A stretch of DNA of 64,000 nt from Melieria omissa (lineage: Eukaryota > Arthropoda > Insecta > Diptera > Ulidiidae): NCBI GenBank assembly GCA_963971225.1, contig OZ020267.1, forward strand, positions 87,471,648 through 87,535,647, read 5' to 3'. Positions 32,111 through 42,020 of this stretch are shown one piece after another. The stretch's first letter is position 1. Each line of letters starts with the position of its first letter. Under the pieces are notes generated by a model, which saw only the letters and a program-made list of their open reading frames with translations, had not been told where the DNA came from and did not search any database. The position numbers and the translations under genes were made by a program.

Positions 32111-33658
32111 ATGGTTAAACTCGAGCTGCTGAAGGTGGACCAGCTAAAGAAGGAGCTGGATGCCTGGAATTTGCCGACTGCTGGCGGAAAGGTGGAATTG
32201 CAGTTGCGCTTGCGAGAAGCATGTGAGGAACGAGGCATCGATTGGACTGTGCATGAGTTCGGAGCGCAAGAACTAGAGGCGTCGGTCAAGGTGGAGGAGT
32301 CGCCTGCGAGTGCTGCTTCGCTACAGAGTACAGCTGCAGCGGCTGCGCCAATACAAGCGTTGGACATGAGCCAACTAATGGCTGCACTCAAAGGCATGTC
32401 GGCGCAAATGGAAACGGCGAATCGAGAAATGGCAGCGAAGCTGGAAACTACGAATCTCGAAATTTCGGCAAAAGTCGAGACTGCAAATCGTAAAAATCGT
32501 GAAATGTCGGCGCGGATGGCAGCGAAAATGGAAACTGCGAATCAACAGATGGCAGCGAAAATGGAAACGGCGAATCAAGAGATGGCAGCGAAAATGGAAA
32601 CGGCGGCCCATGAAATATCGGCGCAAGTGTCAGAGCGAATGGAAGTCAAGCTTCAGGAAAACTCTGCGCTCTTGGAGCAGAAAGTGGAGGAAATCTCAGA
32701 CAGGATTAATGGGAAAGTCGAGCACCTGGAGACGCGAGTAGAGCACGTGGATAAACGAGTCGACGACCTGTATGATTCCCTGAACAAATGAGTTGATAGT
32801 CTGGAAGATTCGATGCACAGAAAGATAGACGAACGGCTTCGAGAGGTACAGCCACGAGAATGTTTGCCACCGGTTCAGGACGGTTTTGCTGCCAGAACAG
32901 AAGTGCCTACTTATAATGATGCTGCGCCGTTCGATACATTTAAATTGCAATTCGACTTGGCTGCTTTGGAAAATCAGTGGACAGATATCAGGAAAGGTCA
33001 GAGGTTGGCACTGGCGCTGAAAGGTCCTGCGGCCGAGGTGATCAAATCAGTTCCAGAATGTTTAAGAAGTGATTACGGTGCCATAATGAGAGCGGTGGCA
33101 GCGAAGTATAGCAACGAGCACAACCATGCGCTATACTACTGTGAGCTGAAGAACCGCAAGCAAAGAGCCAACGAGGCGCTGCAGACATATGCAGCAGACA
33201 TTGAGCGGCTCGTACAGTTGTGCTACCCGAAATTTGGTGCTGATGATCTCGAGAGGATGAAGATCGAGTCGTTTATTGAAGGTCTTCATGATCCAGAAAC
33301 ACGTCGCAGTGCGTTGATGATGGGCAAGCCGACATTTAAGGAGACGGTAACCAGCGCGATGACATATGAAGCGGCATGGATTGGGAGCACTCGGTATGCA
33401 CCTGCAAGGATACGCCAGATTCAGGCGGACAACGACATTCCGATCCAAGCCATAAGCTCTGAGATACCGGGCAGGCCACGAGTGGTCTCCTCTAAAGTTG
33501 TTTGCTGGGTATGTGGCAAGCAGGGCCACATATCACGAGACTGCCGCCAACGGAAGAGGCGTTCCCGTTCCCGATCGCAATCGCCTGAAGCGAGGAATAC
33601 TGACAATCGAGGACCAGCCAACACTCGCAGGGCTGAGGACGGCGAGTCGTTAAACTAA
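32111..33658 (+). pseudogene. A3 Gag, complete but for one TGA
   Basis: ATG 32111 to TAA 33656-33658, about 515 codons. One in-frame TGA (32789-32791, codon 227) replaces the CGA Arg codon seen in A1. Order: SAP-like motif (1-35), Ala-rich linker, long coiled coil with 11-residue repeats (about 100-168), capsid-like region (about 255-430), CCHC knuckle (about residue 466), Arg/Ser tail. SAP motifs bind AT-rich DNA in other proteins, and a role in chromatin or nuclear targeting is inferred only. The end overlaps a candidate frameshift signal into pol. Confidence 0.9.
32408..32614 (+). repeat. 33-bp repeats coding for 11-residue coiled-coil units in A3 gag
   Basis: Three near-identical 33-bp units at 32516-32614 (ATGGCAGCGAAAATGGAAAC...), preceded by more diverged units. 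Translated they read MAAKMETANQQ, MAAKMETANQE and MAAKMETAAHE. An 11-residue period suits a hendecad coiled coil. A1 has different, more diverged units, so the unit number varies between copies. Confidence 0.8.
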
Positions 33659-33691
33659 AACGGGTCAGCCCAAAGGGGCGTGAGCTGATCC
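33649..33691 (+). promoter_or_regulatory. candidate -1 ribosomal frameshift signal at gag/pol of A3
   Basis: The heptamer GTTAAAC (33649-33655) is in the G-TTA-AAC phase immediately before the gag TAA. A 6-nt spacer (33656-33661) is followed by an 8-bp stem, GGGTCAGC (33662-33669) with GCTGATCC (33684-33691), one G-U pair and a 14-nt loop. A -1 slip enters the pol frame, which is open from there into the protease. GUUAAAC is a known slippery sequence in arteriviruses (established). Its use here is inference. The heptamer and stem are kept in A1 (5629) and A2 (22068). Confidence 0.5.
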
Positions 33692-36121
33692 CCACAATCT
33701 GCCGCCCCACCGTCCTTGTCTCACAGCTGAAACGACAGCCCAGCAGCTTGACAATTGAAGGAAGGATAGATGGAAAGTTGTTCGTGTTGACACTGGATAC
33801 TGGAGCGTCATATTCGATCATAAAAAGGAAGCAGCTGAAGAACTGGGAACCGCTGCATGGCATACAGCTGCGGACTGCGACTGGCGAGCGCGCGCCGGTG
33901 AGAGGGAAATTTACAAAAACGATTGCTATCGGCACCAGCAGCCTGGAACATGAGTTCATCGTCGCGGATATAATGGACGACGTGATTATCGGCGTGGATT
34001 TCATGATTAGGCTCGGTTTTACGCTGGACCTGAAGGAAAATGTGCTGAGATATGCCAACGTTGAATTCCCGCTGCACACCGGTTATGAGCGAAGCGTGGC
34101 GGTAAGGAAGGTTGTATCGTGTCAACGTAGGAGGATACCAGCGAATTCGGAGGCGATTGTGTGGGCAAAGGTGGACGAGGACGATGGAACGAGTCGGCTG
34201 TGGGTAGCAGAAGCACCGAAACAAGAACACAACGACATCATCATCGGACGTACATTAGCGGAACCTAAAAATGGCAGAGTACCAGTTAGGATACTGAACC
34301 CCCTGAATGCACCCAGATATGTCGGGAAAGATGAGGTAATTGGCGAGTGTAAGGAAGCTGTAGCAGTGGTCAATTGCGAGAGTAGCCCGCCTGGAGGTAA
34401 TAAGAAGAGCGGTTTTAACATGGACGCCATACCGCAGGAGCAGCGAGTTGACGGCCAAGCAGAAACAGAAGGCGAGGTCACTCCTGCAGCACTATGGGTC
34501 AATATTTGCGGCGGAAGCAGGCGGAAGCAGGCGGAAGAACAGCCATAGTGAAGCACAACATCGACACCGCAAGACGAGTTCCTCTGGCCAAGAGGGAGGA
34601 GGTCACAAATTTGATCGAGAACATGCGGAAAGACAACGTCATAGAGCCTTCTTCGGGCCCCTGGTGCTCGCCGGTCGTGTTCGGTCGTACCCGGTTTTGT
34701 GTGGACTATCGGAAGCTCAATGATGTGACCAAGAAGGACAGTTATCCACTACCTCGGATCGATGACACCCTGGACACACTGTCAGGCACGCAGTGGTTCT
34801 CCACACTCGACTTACGCAGCGGCTATTGGCAGGTAGAGCTTGCAGACAAGGACAAGGAGAAAACGGCTTTCAGTGTTGGCGATGGTTTGTGGCAGTTCAC
34901 CGTCATGCCGTTTGGACTCTGCAACGCACCAGCAACATTCGAGCGGCTAATGGAACGCGTGCTAAAAGGGCTGCATTGGCGGACGTGCCTGGTGTACCTC
35001 GACGACATAATCGTGATAGGAAAGCTGGAGGAGGTATTCGAGCGGATACAAAAAGCTGTGCTTAAACTCAACCCAAAGAAGTGCTCGCTGTTCCAAAAGG
35101 AGGTCAAGTATCTGGGTCATACGGTTTCCGCCCGCGAAGTACATACGGATGAAGGCAAAATCACGGCAGTGAAGGAGTGGCCCCGGCCACACAATCTACA
35201 CGAACTCCGCAGTTTCCTGGGCCTGTTGCACAGCTTGCACAAACTGACGAAAAAGAGCCAAGCTTTCGAGTGGAACGAGGAGCAGGAACAGGCTTTTGCA
35301 CGTCTGAAGGAAAAACTGTGCAGTGGTCCAATTCTGGCCTTCCCCGTGCCTGGGGAGATGTTTGTGCTGGATACAGATGCAAGCGGGAATAGTATTGGGG
35401 GTGTGCTATCACAGATAATAGACGGCCAGGAACAAGTGATAGCGTACTACAGTAGGGTTCTATCGAAACCGGAACGCAATTACGGTATTGGACTGCGTAA
35501 AACACTTCCACAAATATCTGTATGGACAAAGGTTTCGCCTGCGCACAGATCATGCGGCATTGAGATGGCTCCTGAACTTTAAGGATCCTGAAGGCAGGAA
35601 TCAAAAGGATTGGGACACGCATATCCCCCCTGTTCCTGATGGCGTATAGGTCAGCCCCGCACGACACGACATCACTCACTCCAGCCCGAGCAGTGTTCGG
35701 CACAGAGTTGCGGTTACCCGCTGACTTGAAGTTCGGGGTAGTCAGCACGACGGGAAGCGCTAAGACGGACTACGTGGCCAATAAGCGGGCGGAACTGGAT
35801 GAAATTCACCAGTTTATAAGGAGCCGCACCAAACTGGTCAGCGATAAGGCGAAGGCCAGATACGACCTACGGGCCAACTCAGCAGGGTTCCAAGAAGGCG
35901 ATTTGGTAATGCTCTACAACCCGCAGCGGAGGAAAGGTTTGTCTCCGAAACTTCAAGCGTCATGGGAAGGACCATACGAAGTCGTGACTAGGATTAACGA
36001 CGTGGTATACCGGTTTCAACGTTGCAGCAATAGAGGCGCTAAGCTGAAGGTAGTCCATTTGGAGCGTCTGGCGCCTCATCACAGCGGAGCCTCGGCACTT
36101 GTTCGGGACGAACAAGTCTAA
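33691..36121 (+). pseudogene. A3 Pol, protease and RT present, integrase mostly deleted
   Basis: Protease (LTLDTGASYSIIKRKQ) opens a frame that ends at 34548 after an 11-nt deletion near 34439. RT continues in 34494-35582 with catalytic CLVYLDDIIV, but several short blocks are missing, some shared with A2. RNase H carries the same 26-nt deletion as A2. At about 35594 the sequence jumps from the RNase H end (GATCCTGAAG) to the integrase C-terminal part (GGCAGGAATC), joined at a shared GGCA. The rest (35639-36121) holds the GPY/F-like module (SWEGPYEVVTRI). Confidence 0.88.
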
Positions 36122-36132
36122 GTGGTGGGCAG

Positions 36133-36556
36133 TGTAACGATAAGACTGTCTGTCGCTGTGCAAAGCAACCCTACCGCTTCGCGCCGTGCTATAATTCAAT
36201 GTGACAACGACGGCCGCGATAATAACTTTTAGTCCAATCTGGCAACGATGGTCGCGATCATCAGGGAAACCTTTAGTCCACTCGGGAATGTGCGAGAACG
36301 ATCTGCGCGATGGCCGGAGGGGTATAAAAGGCAGCCGGATGCGGCGCAGCGAGTCAGTCTGGTTTTGACAAGTGAAGTTGCCACACGGAGTAATTAAGCA
36401 AATACTTAAGTGTACAAACAGTAAAGTGTAAAACTGTGAATAATAAAGTGACTGTTGGTTTTGAATTGGCTGCGTTGGAATAATTAAAGTTGTTTCATTT
36501 TCAAATTGCACAATCCAGTGATACGTAACAGCCCACTAGACGTAGTATTCGTAACA
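36133..36556 (+). repeat. 3' LTR of A3
   Basis: 424 bp, TGTAACGATAAG to GTAACA, preceded by a GTGGTGGGCAG polypurine stretch. TATA box at 36323-36330. Followed by ATAT. Confidence 0.93.
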
Positions 36557-36738
36557 ATATTATTATTTTGGTAATAAATAAGGTATGTAGCGAGGGAGCT
36601 AATATCTATCATATTGAAAAACATTGCACGTAAGGTAAGACGTTGTGTTGTATACCATCTGATCCATGGTGTCAACACCAGCTTGTTCCCATCACCGTGC
36701 ACAGCATTATCGCTATGCATAGTTGCACGTATGAGCAC
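36557..36738 (-). pseudogene. piggyBac-like transposase middle fragment
   Basis: About 60 codons. The segment QRLTLRAMFFNMIDIS followed by LATYLIYYQNN matches the conserved region that follows the last catalytic Asp in piggyBac transposases. It leads directly, across A3, to the SKKTNQRR segment at 31606. The preceding HSDNAVHGDGNK part is diverged and the catalytic residues are not recognisable. Confidence 0.72.
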
Positions 36739-37111
36739 ATCGTAACCTTTTCATGGAAACCAAACACAGTAGAACATAGTTCCCGTGACTTATTTGGAGC
36801 CATTACGCTTATTCTTTTTTAAAGTACCAACAAGCGTCAAATTCCACAGACAGTTTTTGTAATTGCATAAGTGTAAGAAACAAATTTTAACTTGTAGTAC
36901 CCCAAATTATTCGGTCGATGTGCTAATTTTTTGAAGAATTATAAGCAGAATAATAGCTATGTTGCATTTGCTACACCTTTTGTGAATGTTATAATACAAT
37001 TAGCAACTTTTTTTTGCTCACAGTAAGTGCCCACAGTACATAAACATTGACGGGTACCAGGGTACCCTGGGTGCTAGACAACGTAAGAAACCTTGGGTAT
37101 TAACACAAGGG
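36557..37111 (-). mobile_element. piggyBac-like transposon, 5' half (right of A3)
   Basis: The terminal repeat at 37095-37111 (GGGTATTAACACAAGGG) is the inverse of the CCCTTGTGTGAATACCC end at 31060, with one mismatch. It is followed by TGAA instead of TTAA. A subterminal GGGTACC motif lies near 37051. The minus strand at 36738-36560 encodes a piece of transposase (FFNMIDISSLATYLIYY). The stretch 36740-37050 shows no coding similarity, so most of the N-terminal and catalytic part of the transposase has been lost. Confidence 0.8.
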
Positions 37112-37160
37112 TGAAACAACAAATTTTGTGATATATTGTCAATGTATGTTAATATGTTAG

Positions 37161-37420
37161 TGTAGGACTGGGGACGACCGAATGCGACTCTGCTCAACGG
37201 ACAGACCAGTGCGACCCTACGATACGAACGACGAGACAAAGTAGACGGAACGTTTGCACGGACGAACGAGGACGACAACGTCACTAAGCACGCAACCACG
37301 ATACAACACGGACGGCCGACAGCGGACAATACGGACACCGGTGGATTTTAAATAAACTGAAAATTGTGAATTGATTAACATTGAAGTGAAAGTGTTTCAT
37401 TTGGGCTACGGCGCACTACA
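37161..37420 (+). repeat. 5' LTR of B
   Basis: TGTAGGACTGGGG to GGCGCACTACA, 260 bp, identical over its length to 44911-45170. AAATAAACTG near 37349 contains a polyadenylation signal. The inverse run CCGGTG... and a GACG-rich U3 are notable; no clear TATA box. Confidence 0.95.
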
Positions 37421-37424
37421 AATG

Positions 37425-37442
37425 TGGTGTCAGAAGTGGGAT
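37425..37442 (+). other. tRNA primer-binding site of B
   Basis: TGGTGTCAGAAGTGGGAT, four bases after the LTR. Identical to the site of A and C. Confidence 0.78.
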
Positions 37443-38721
37443 GACGGAAATTCCCCACGAAAGTAAATAAATTACTGAAAGTGCGTTTGAAAGCCCAAGT
37501 AGTCGCGTCGCGAAAGTCCCGCTATTTCCACAGCTGAGAAGCGCCGGTGGTGCGGACATTTTAGCACACAACGGCAGCGGGCACAGTCAAGTACGCAACG
37601 GAAAGTGCGTTTGGGTTCCGTTGCGGCTGTACCGAAGCATCGAACCACGGCGATCACGCCACCAAAGTCCCGCTAACTCCGGCTACGAAGGCGCATCTGA
37701 CTGCGTAGGCGACAACCAAGGCGCAGTCCAGTGCGCGAGCAGCGAAGGCGCAGGCGACAACGAAAGCGCAGCCGACTGCGCAGGCATCGAAGGTGCAGCC
37801 GGTGCGCAAGCAGCAGTGAAGGCGCAACCAAGTGCGTAGGCAGCAGCAAAGCAGAGCCGTCGCAGCATCCGTGTGCGAAGGAGTTGCGCAGAAGCAGAGA
37901 AGCAAGTGCGCAGCAGCAAAGCAGCGAATAGAGTCGGCAGCATCGTCGCTGTAAGAAGTGTGCGAGAGCGGAGCTGGAAAGCAAGCAGCAGGTAGTCGTC
38001 AGCATTGAGTCACTGTAAGTATGTGACAACGGTGGTGTGATAAGAGCAGCGAAGAAGAGAAACGAAGATCGAAAATTTTGTGAGTATAACAGAAAACCAA
38101 CTCTGGGAATTAATTTCTTTTGTAGTTAACTTCTTTAGTATATGCACTACAGTAAAATAGTGCGTCGAGTTAGTTGATAAAATAATAAGAAAAATAAAAT
38201 GTTTTAAATCTCTTCTGAGTACAAAGTAAAACAAACTGGATGTAAAATAAAATTGAAATGAAAACTGTAATGCAAAGTAAAACCGAAGTTGGAATGCAAT
38301 GAAAGCAATTGAAGTCAAAAGTGAATGTGGAAGAAAAAGGAAATTGTAATTGAATCGGAATCAATGTAAACAAAACACAGTTGGAAAATGAACGCATTGT
38401 ATAAGGATTTTGGAATTGAATTTTATGTAAAGAAGGACTGAAATTGCAATCGAATGTAAAGTAAAACTGAATTTGAAATTTAACTGAAATTTTTACTGAA
38501 ATTTAAACAAAATCGAGCTGTAGCAGCAGTGAGGCAAAACGAATTCGAAGTTTATGTAAACGAGTTTAATGTTAACTTTCAACTAAATTGTTAATTGATT
38601 AAGAGTGAATTCGAATTTGTCAACTTCAATTAAATAGTCATTTAAGATATTGTATTTTTGCAAACATTGTCATTTAAATTATTCCTTTTGTTGGGACGGA
38701 ATTGTACCTCGCACAGTTAGT
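37443..38721 (+). other. long leader of B
   Basis: About 1.28 kb between primer site and gag ATG without a credible gene. 37680-37930 is a GC-rich stretch of degenerate repeats built on GGCGCAG/GTGCGCAAGCAGC. 38200-38640 is AT-rich and poor in C, with repeated GAATTGAA/TGTAAAGTAAAACTGAA-like words. It probably holds the packaging and translation-start signals; that is inference. Confidence 0.6.
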
Positions 38722-39680
38722 ATGGACCGGGACAGAATTATTAGTATGACGGTAAACGAACTGAAAGATCAATTGGCGGATTCGGGGCTTCCAACGACTG
38801 GACCGAAAGCTGCCCTGCAGAAAAGACTGTGTGAACACTTTGGCCTGATTGGAGAGGAGGCTGGTTTGCAAGACGAGAGCAGTTCAGTTGCGTCTACCGT
38901 GGCGCCAGCTATAAGCCATATGCGTGCGACGTTTACGTTAAGGGACATTGAGGGTTCCCTTACACCGTTTTGGGTCACCCAACAATAGAGCAATGGCTCG
39001 ATGATCTTGAGGACAATGCAACGGCGGTACAATGGGATGACTTGCAAAAATACATTTACGGGAAACAACTGTTGAAAGGTGCCGCAAAGATATTTGTACG
39101 TAGTCAGCGCGGCATTACGAACTGGAGCTCACTTAAGCAATCGTTAAAGAGGGAATTCGGCACCGATGTTACGGCCATTGAAGTTCATCGAGTTTTGAGT
39201 AATCGACGTAAACGTCCAAACGAGGATTACCGCGAGTATTTGTATAGCCTAATGGAGATAGGCAGACCCATCGACTTAGACGAGAGGAGTTTAATTGAAT
39301 ATTTCGTCGACGGCATACCTGACACTAGGTCAAATAAGAGCAATTTGTATCAGGCAAAGAGTGTTCAGGAACTGAAGGAGCAAATCCGTGTGTACGAGAA
39401 GGTGCGAGACACCCAACACCGATTCAACGAGACGAGAAGAGCAAGGCCGTTCCAAACTTATGTAGAGATGAGATGAAACGATGTTTCAAGTGCGGCTCGG
39501 CGGGGCACATCGCCAAGAATTGCCAACGTAGACAACTGATATGCTTCGAGTGCGGTCAACCGGGGCACCGAGCAGCGGATTGTCAGCGAGGACAAGCTCA
39601 GGTGAAGCGAGAGGGCGCTAGAGTACAGACATTAACGTCGAACGCATTGAAGAAGGGACCCAAGTATTGTACAATTTTCA
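38722..39680 (+). pseudogene. B Gag: SAP-like motif, capsid, two CCHC knuckles (frameshifted)
   Basis: ATG 38722 opens a SAP-like motif (MTVNELKDQLADSGLPTTG). The frame breaks at about 38955 in CGTTTTGGG, a likely 1-nt loss, and continues in 38970-39476 (capsid-like, to FQTYVEMR). A second shift near 39470 leads to 39473-39865, with CFKCGSAGHIAKNC and CFECGQPGHRAADC. The ATGA overlap at 39473-39476 looks like a restart site, but knuckles normally belong to Gag. I therefore read it as another indel. Confidence 0.82.
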
Positions 39681-39862
39681 AAGATCTCACCTACAACCAA
39701 TTTACATTTTCGGCGTTTCTCGATACTGGAAGCGATTTGTCTCTGATGCGTTATGATGTTTTGATGATGTTGGGAGAGATCGAGTTAAAGCGTGATACAC
39801 ACAACTTAACCGGCATAGCAAACAGCGAGATCACCACCTTAGGACACTTCACCATCAAAATG

Positions 39863-42020
39863 TAATGTAATGATTATGGGTTGGGCAACGCCTTTGTGCA
39901 CCGCAACCTGAGAGGTTTATTGTGCCCCTTAAATCATCTGGTGTTTTATATGCTCAGGTATTGAATTAGACGTTTCTGCGATATTTGCATCAGGTCCTCT
40001 TCACCGAGACTGTGTTTCCCTAGAAACTTTGCACGTCTGTGTGTCAGGGCAGGACAGTTGGTAATGATGTGTAGAGGTGATTGTTACAGAAAAAGTGGCC
40101 TGTTACAGCACCACATAGAGTCCTAAGTTGGCCTCTGTTGAGATCTAGAGCAGAGATAGCTCTCTCTCTGTTGAAGTTTAGGAACTTTTTGGAGTGGTGT
40201 AGACCTTCCAAGTTGCTCCAGTATATCTGCTTGCGTTTTTGTGTCCAGTTTTTGATGTCCTGTTTCAGGTCTTTTTTGCTAAACCCGAACATCGGGGTTG
40301 GCCCTATGAATGGGCTCTCTGCTCCCTTTTTGGCTTGTGCGTCTGCCATTTCATTGCCTTCATGGCCCTCATGCCCCGGTATCCAAACCAAAACTACACG
40401 GTTTCGTGTACCTAGGTTGTTGAGCTCCTTGTGGCAATCCAAGAGGGTTTTCGATGAGAAAGAGTAGCTGTCCAGAGCTTTTAAGACCGAAAGGCTGTCC
40501 GAGAGTATTGTAATTTTTTCTCTTTTGGGGTTACCTTTGGTGATGATCCGAACTGCCTTTATTATTGCAAAGAGTTCGGCTTGAAATATGGACGTGTCGT
40601 CGCTTAATGAAAAGAATGTTTTGACTGTTGGTCCCACTATGCCAGCTCCTACACCAGTAGAGGTTTTGGAGCCATCGGTGTACCATTTTTGTGAGTCATC
40701 GTTTAACCATACTGGATTGTTGCCCCACATCCCCCTAGTCGGGAAGTTTATTGTGTAATTCTTCACGTGACTTAGTTGGGGTTCTATGATGTCAAGACAA
40801 GCTGCTTTATAGAGAGTATTCTCTATTTCGTTTAGTATACCCAGGTGACCTGTGAGGTTGCCTTGTTTGAATCCATTGTGCCTGTGTAGTGTGAGTGCAC
40901 TCGATAGCGCTTCCTCTTGCATGGCTAAATGAAGAGGTGTAAGGTTAATTAGTGCTTCCATGCCTGCAGGCGGGTCGTTTTCATAGCCCCTGTAATACTG
41001 AGGCATGCAAGCCGTTGTATTTTGTTTAGTTTTCTTATGACTGTGCTCTGATTTGTTTTGCGCCACCATACTAGAGCACCGTATAGAATGATGGGTCTAA
41101 TCATTTGAGTGTAGACCCAGTTCGTCATTTTGGGTGATAGGCCACAAGATTTGCCAAGGCTACGGTTTGTTGTCCACAGTGCTTTGGTCGCCTTTTTAAG
41201 TGTGGAGTTTAGGTGAGGTTCCCAAGTGAGCTTTCGATCTAGAGTAATGCCTAGATACTTAACCTCTTCTTTTAGGGGAATGACCGTATTATTGATTTTG
41301 AGATTCGGAAGATTTAGTTTCCTCCTTCTTGTAAATGGTACAATTGTAGTTTTGCCGGGGTTGATTGATAACCCTTCAGCCCTACACCAGCACCATGTGT
41401 CGTTTAGGGCTTTCTGCATTAAGTCACTTAGTGTGTCTTCATGAGTGCCCATTATTATTACAACCAGATCATCAGCGAATCCTAGGGTTTTGAAGCCGTT
41501 TGAGTTGAGAAGTTTAACTAAGTCATCAACTAGTATAGACCATAGAAGAGGAGATAGAACCCCTCCTTGTGGGCAGCCTTTTACAGCGTTGATACTTAGC
41601 TCCACAGACCCTAAGTTGGCTTTAATCGTTCTTTGGCTGAGGACTTTTCCTATCCATTTGGTTATTTTTTGGTTAGTACCTCTATTTGCGAGGGCTGAAA
41701 CCATTGATTGAAAGTTGTCATTATCGAAAGCTCCTTCAATGTCCATAAAGGTACAGAGAGCGATGCCTTTGGTGTCCAGTATTTTCTCTATGCTGCTCAC
41801 CAGCGAGTGTATTGCCGTGAACGTAGATTTGCCCTTTTGGTAGGCAAATTGAAATTTATTTAGTGGAGATTCCATTAGCACCTCCTCCCTTACATAGTAA
41901 TCTATGATTTTTTCCAACGTTTTTAACATGAAAGACGAGAGACTGATAGGTCTGTAAGATTTGGGGGAGTCCGGTGGGTTGTTACCACCTTCAAAATAGA
42001 AGTTGATGGAAATAGTATGG
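39863..42020 (-). mobile_element. 5'-truncated LINE with RNase H inside B
   Basis: On the minus strand: RT from about 42013 and RNase H, then a 3' end with short TAATG repeats at 39863. AAATG occurs at both edges (39858-39862, 42021-42025) and is a possible target duplication. The RT (YRPISLSSFMLKTLEKI, CPQGGVLSPLLW, FADDLVV) with an RNase H domain points to the I/LOA/R1 group. Confidence 0.85.
40044..42013 (-). pseudogene. LINE ORF2 fragment: RT and RNase H
   Basis: The RT frame ends at 40949 and the RNase H frame runs 41069-40044, so there is a frameshift near 40980 (between the TGAMKTT and AGMEALINLTPLHL segments). RT keeps the catalytic FADD. RNase H keeps WYTDGSKT, IFQAELFAII, LSDSLSVL and the final GHEGNEMADAQA. 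The N-terminal endonuclease and first RT motifs are missing by 5' truncation. It stops near 40044, about 180 bp before the LINE end. Confidence 0.85.

Larger units (their letters stand above)
31607..36556 (+). mobile_element. Ty3/Gypsy retrotransposon A3 (both LTRs, internally deleted)
   Basis: Complete ends: 424-bp LTRs at 31607-32030 and 36133-36556, with ATAT duplications (31603-31606, 36557-36560) inside a piggyBac-like transposon. The LTRs differ at about 7 of 424 positions (about 1.7%), so this is not a fresh insertion. Gag is almost intact. Pol has lost about 1 kb spanning the RNase H end and most of integrase. Confidence 0.92.

Noticed and set aside
37621..38029. Ala/Gly- and Cys-rich frames in the B leader as genes
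   Set aside because: They come from the degenerate GCGCAG repeats, overlap on both strands, and have no start context or homology I recognise.
39473..39476. ATGA overlap in B as a stop-restart signal between gag and pol
   Set aside because: The CCHC knuckles, normally part of Gag, lie after the overlap, and other indels are close by. A frameshift mutation or sequencing error explains it better.
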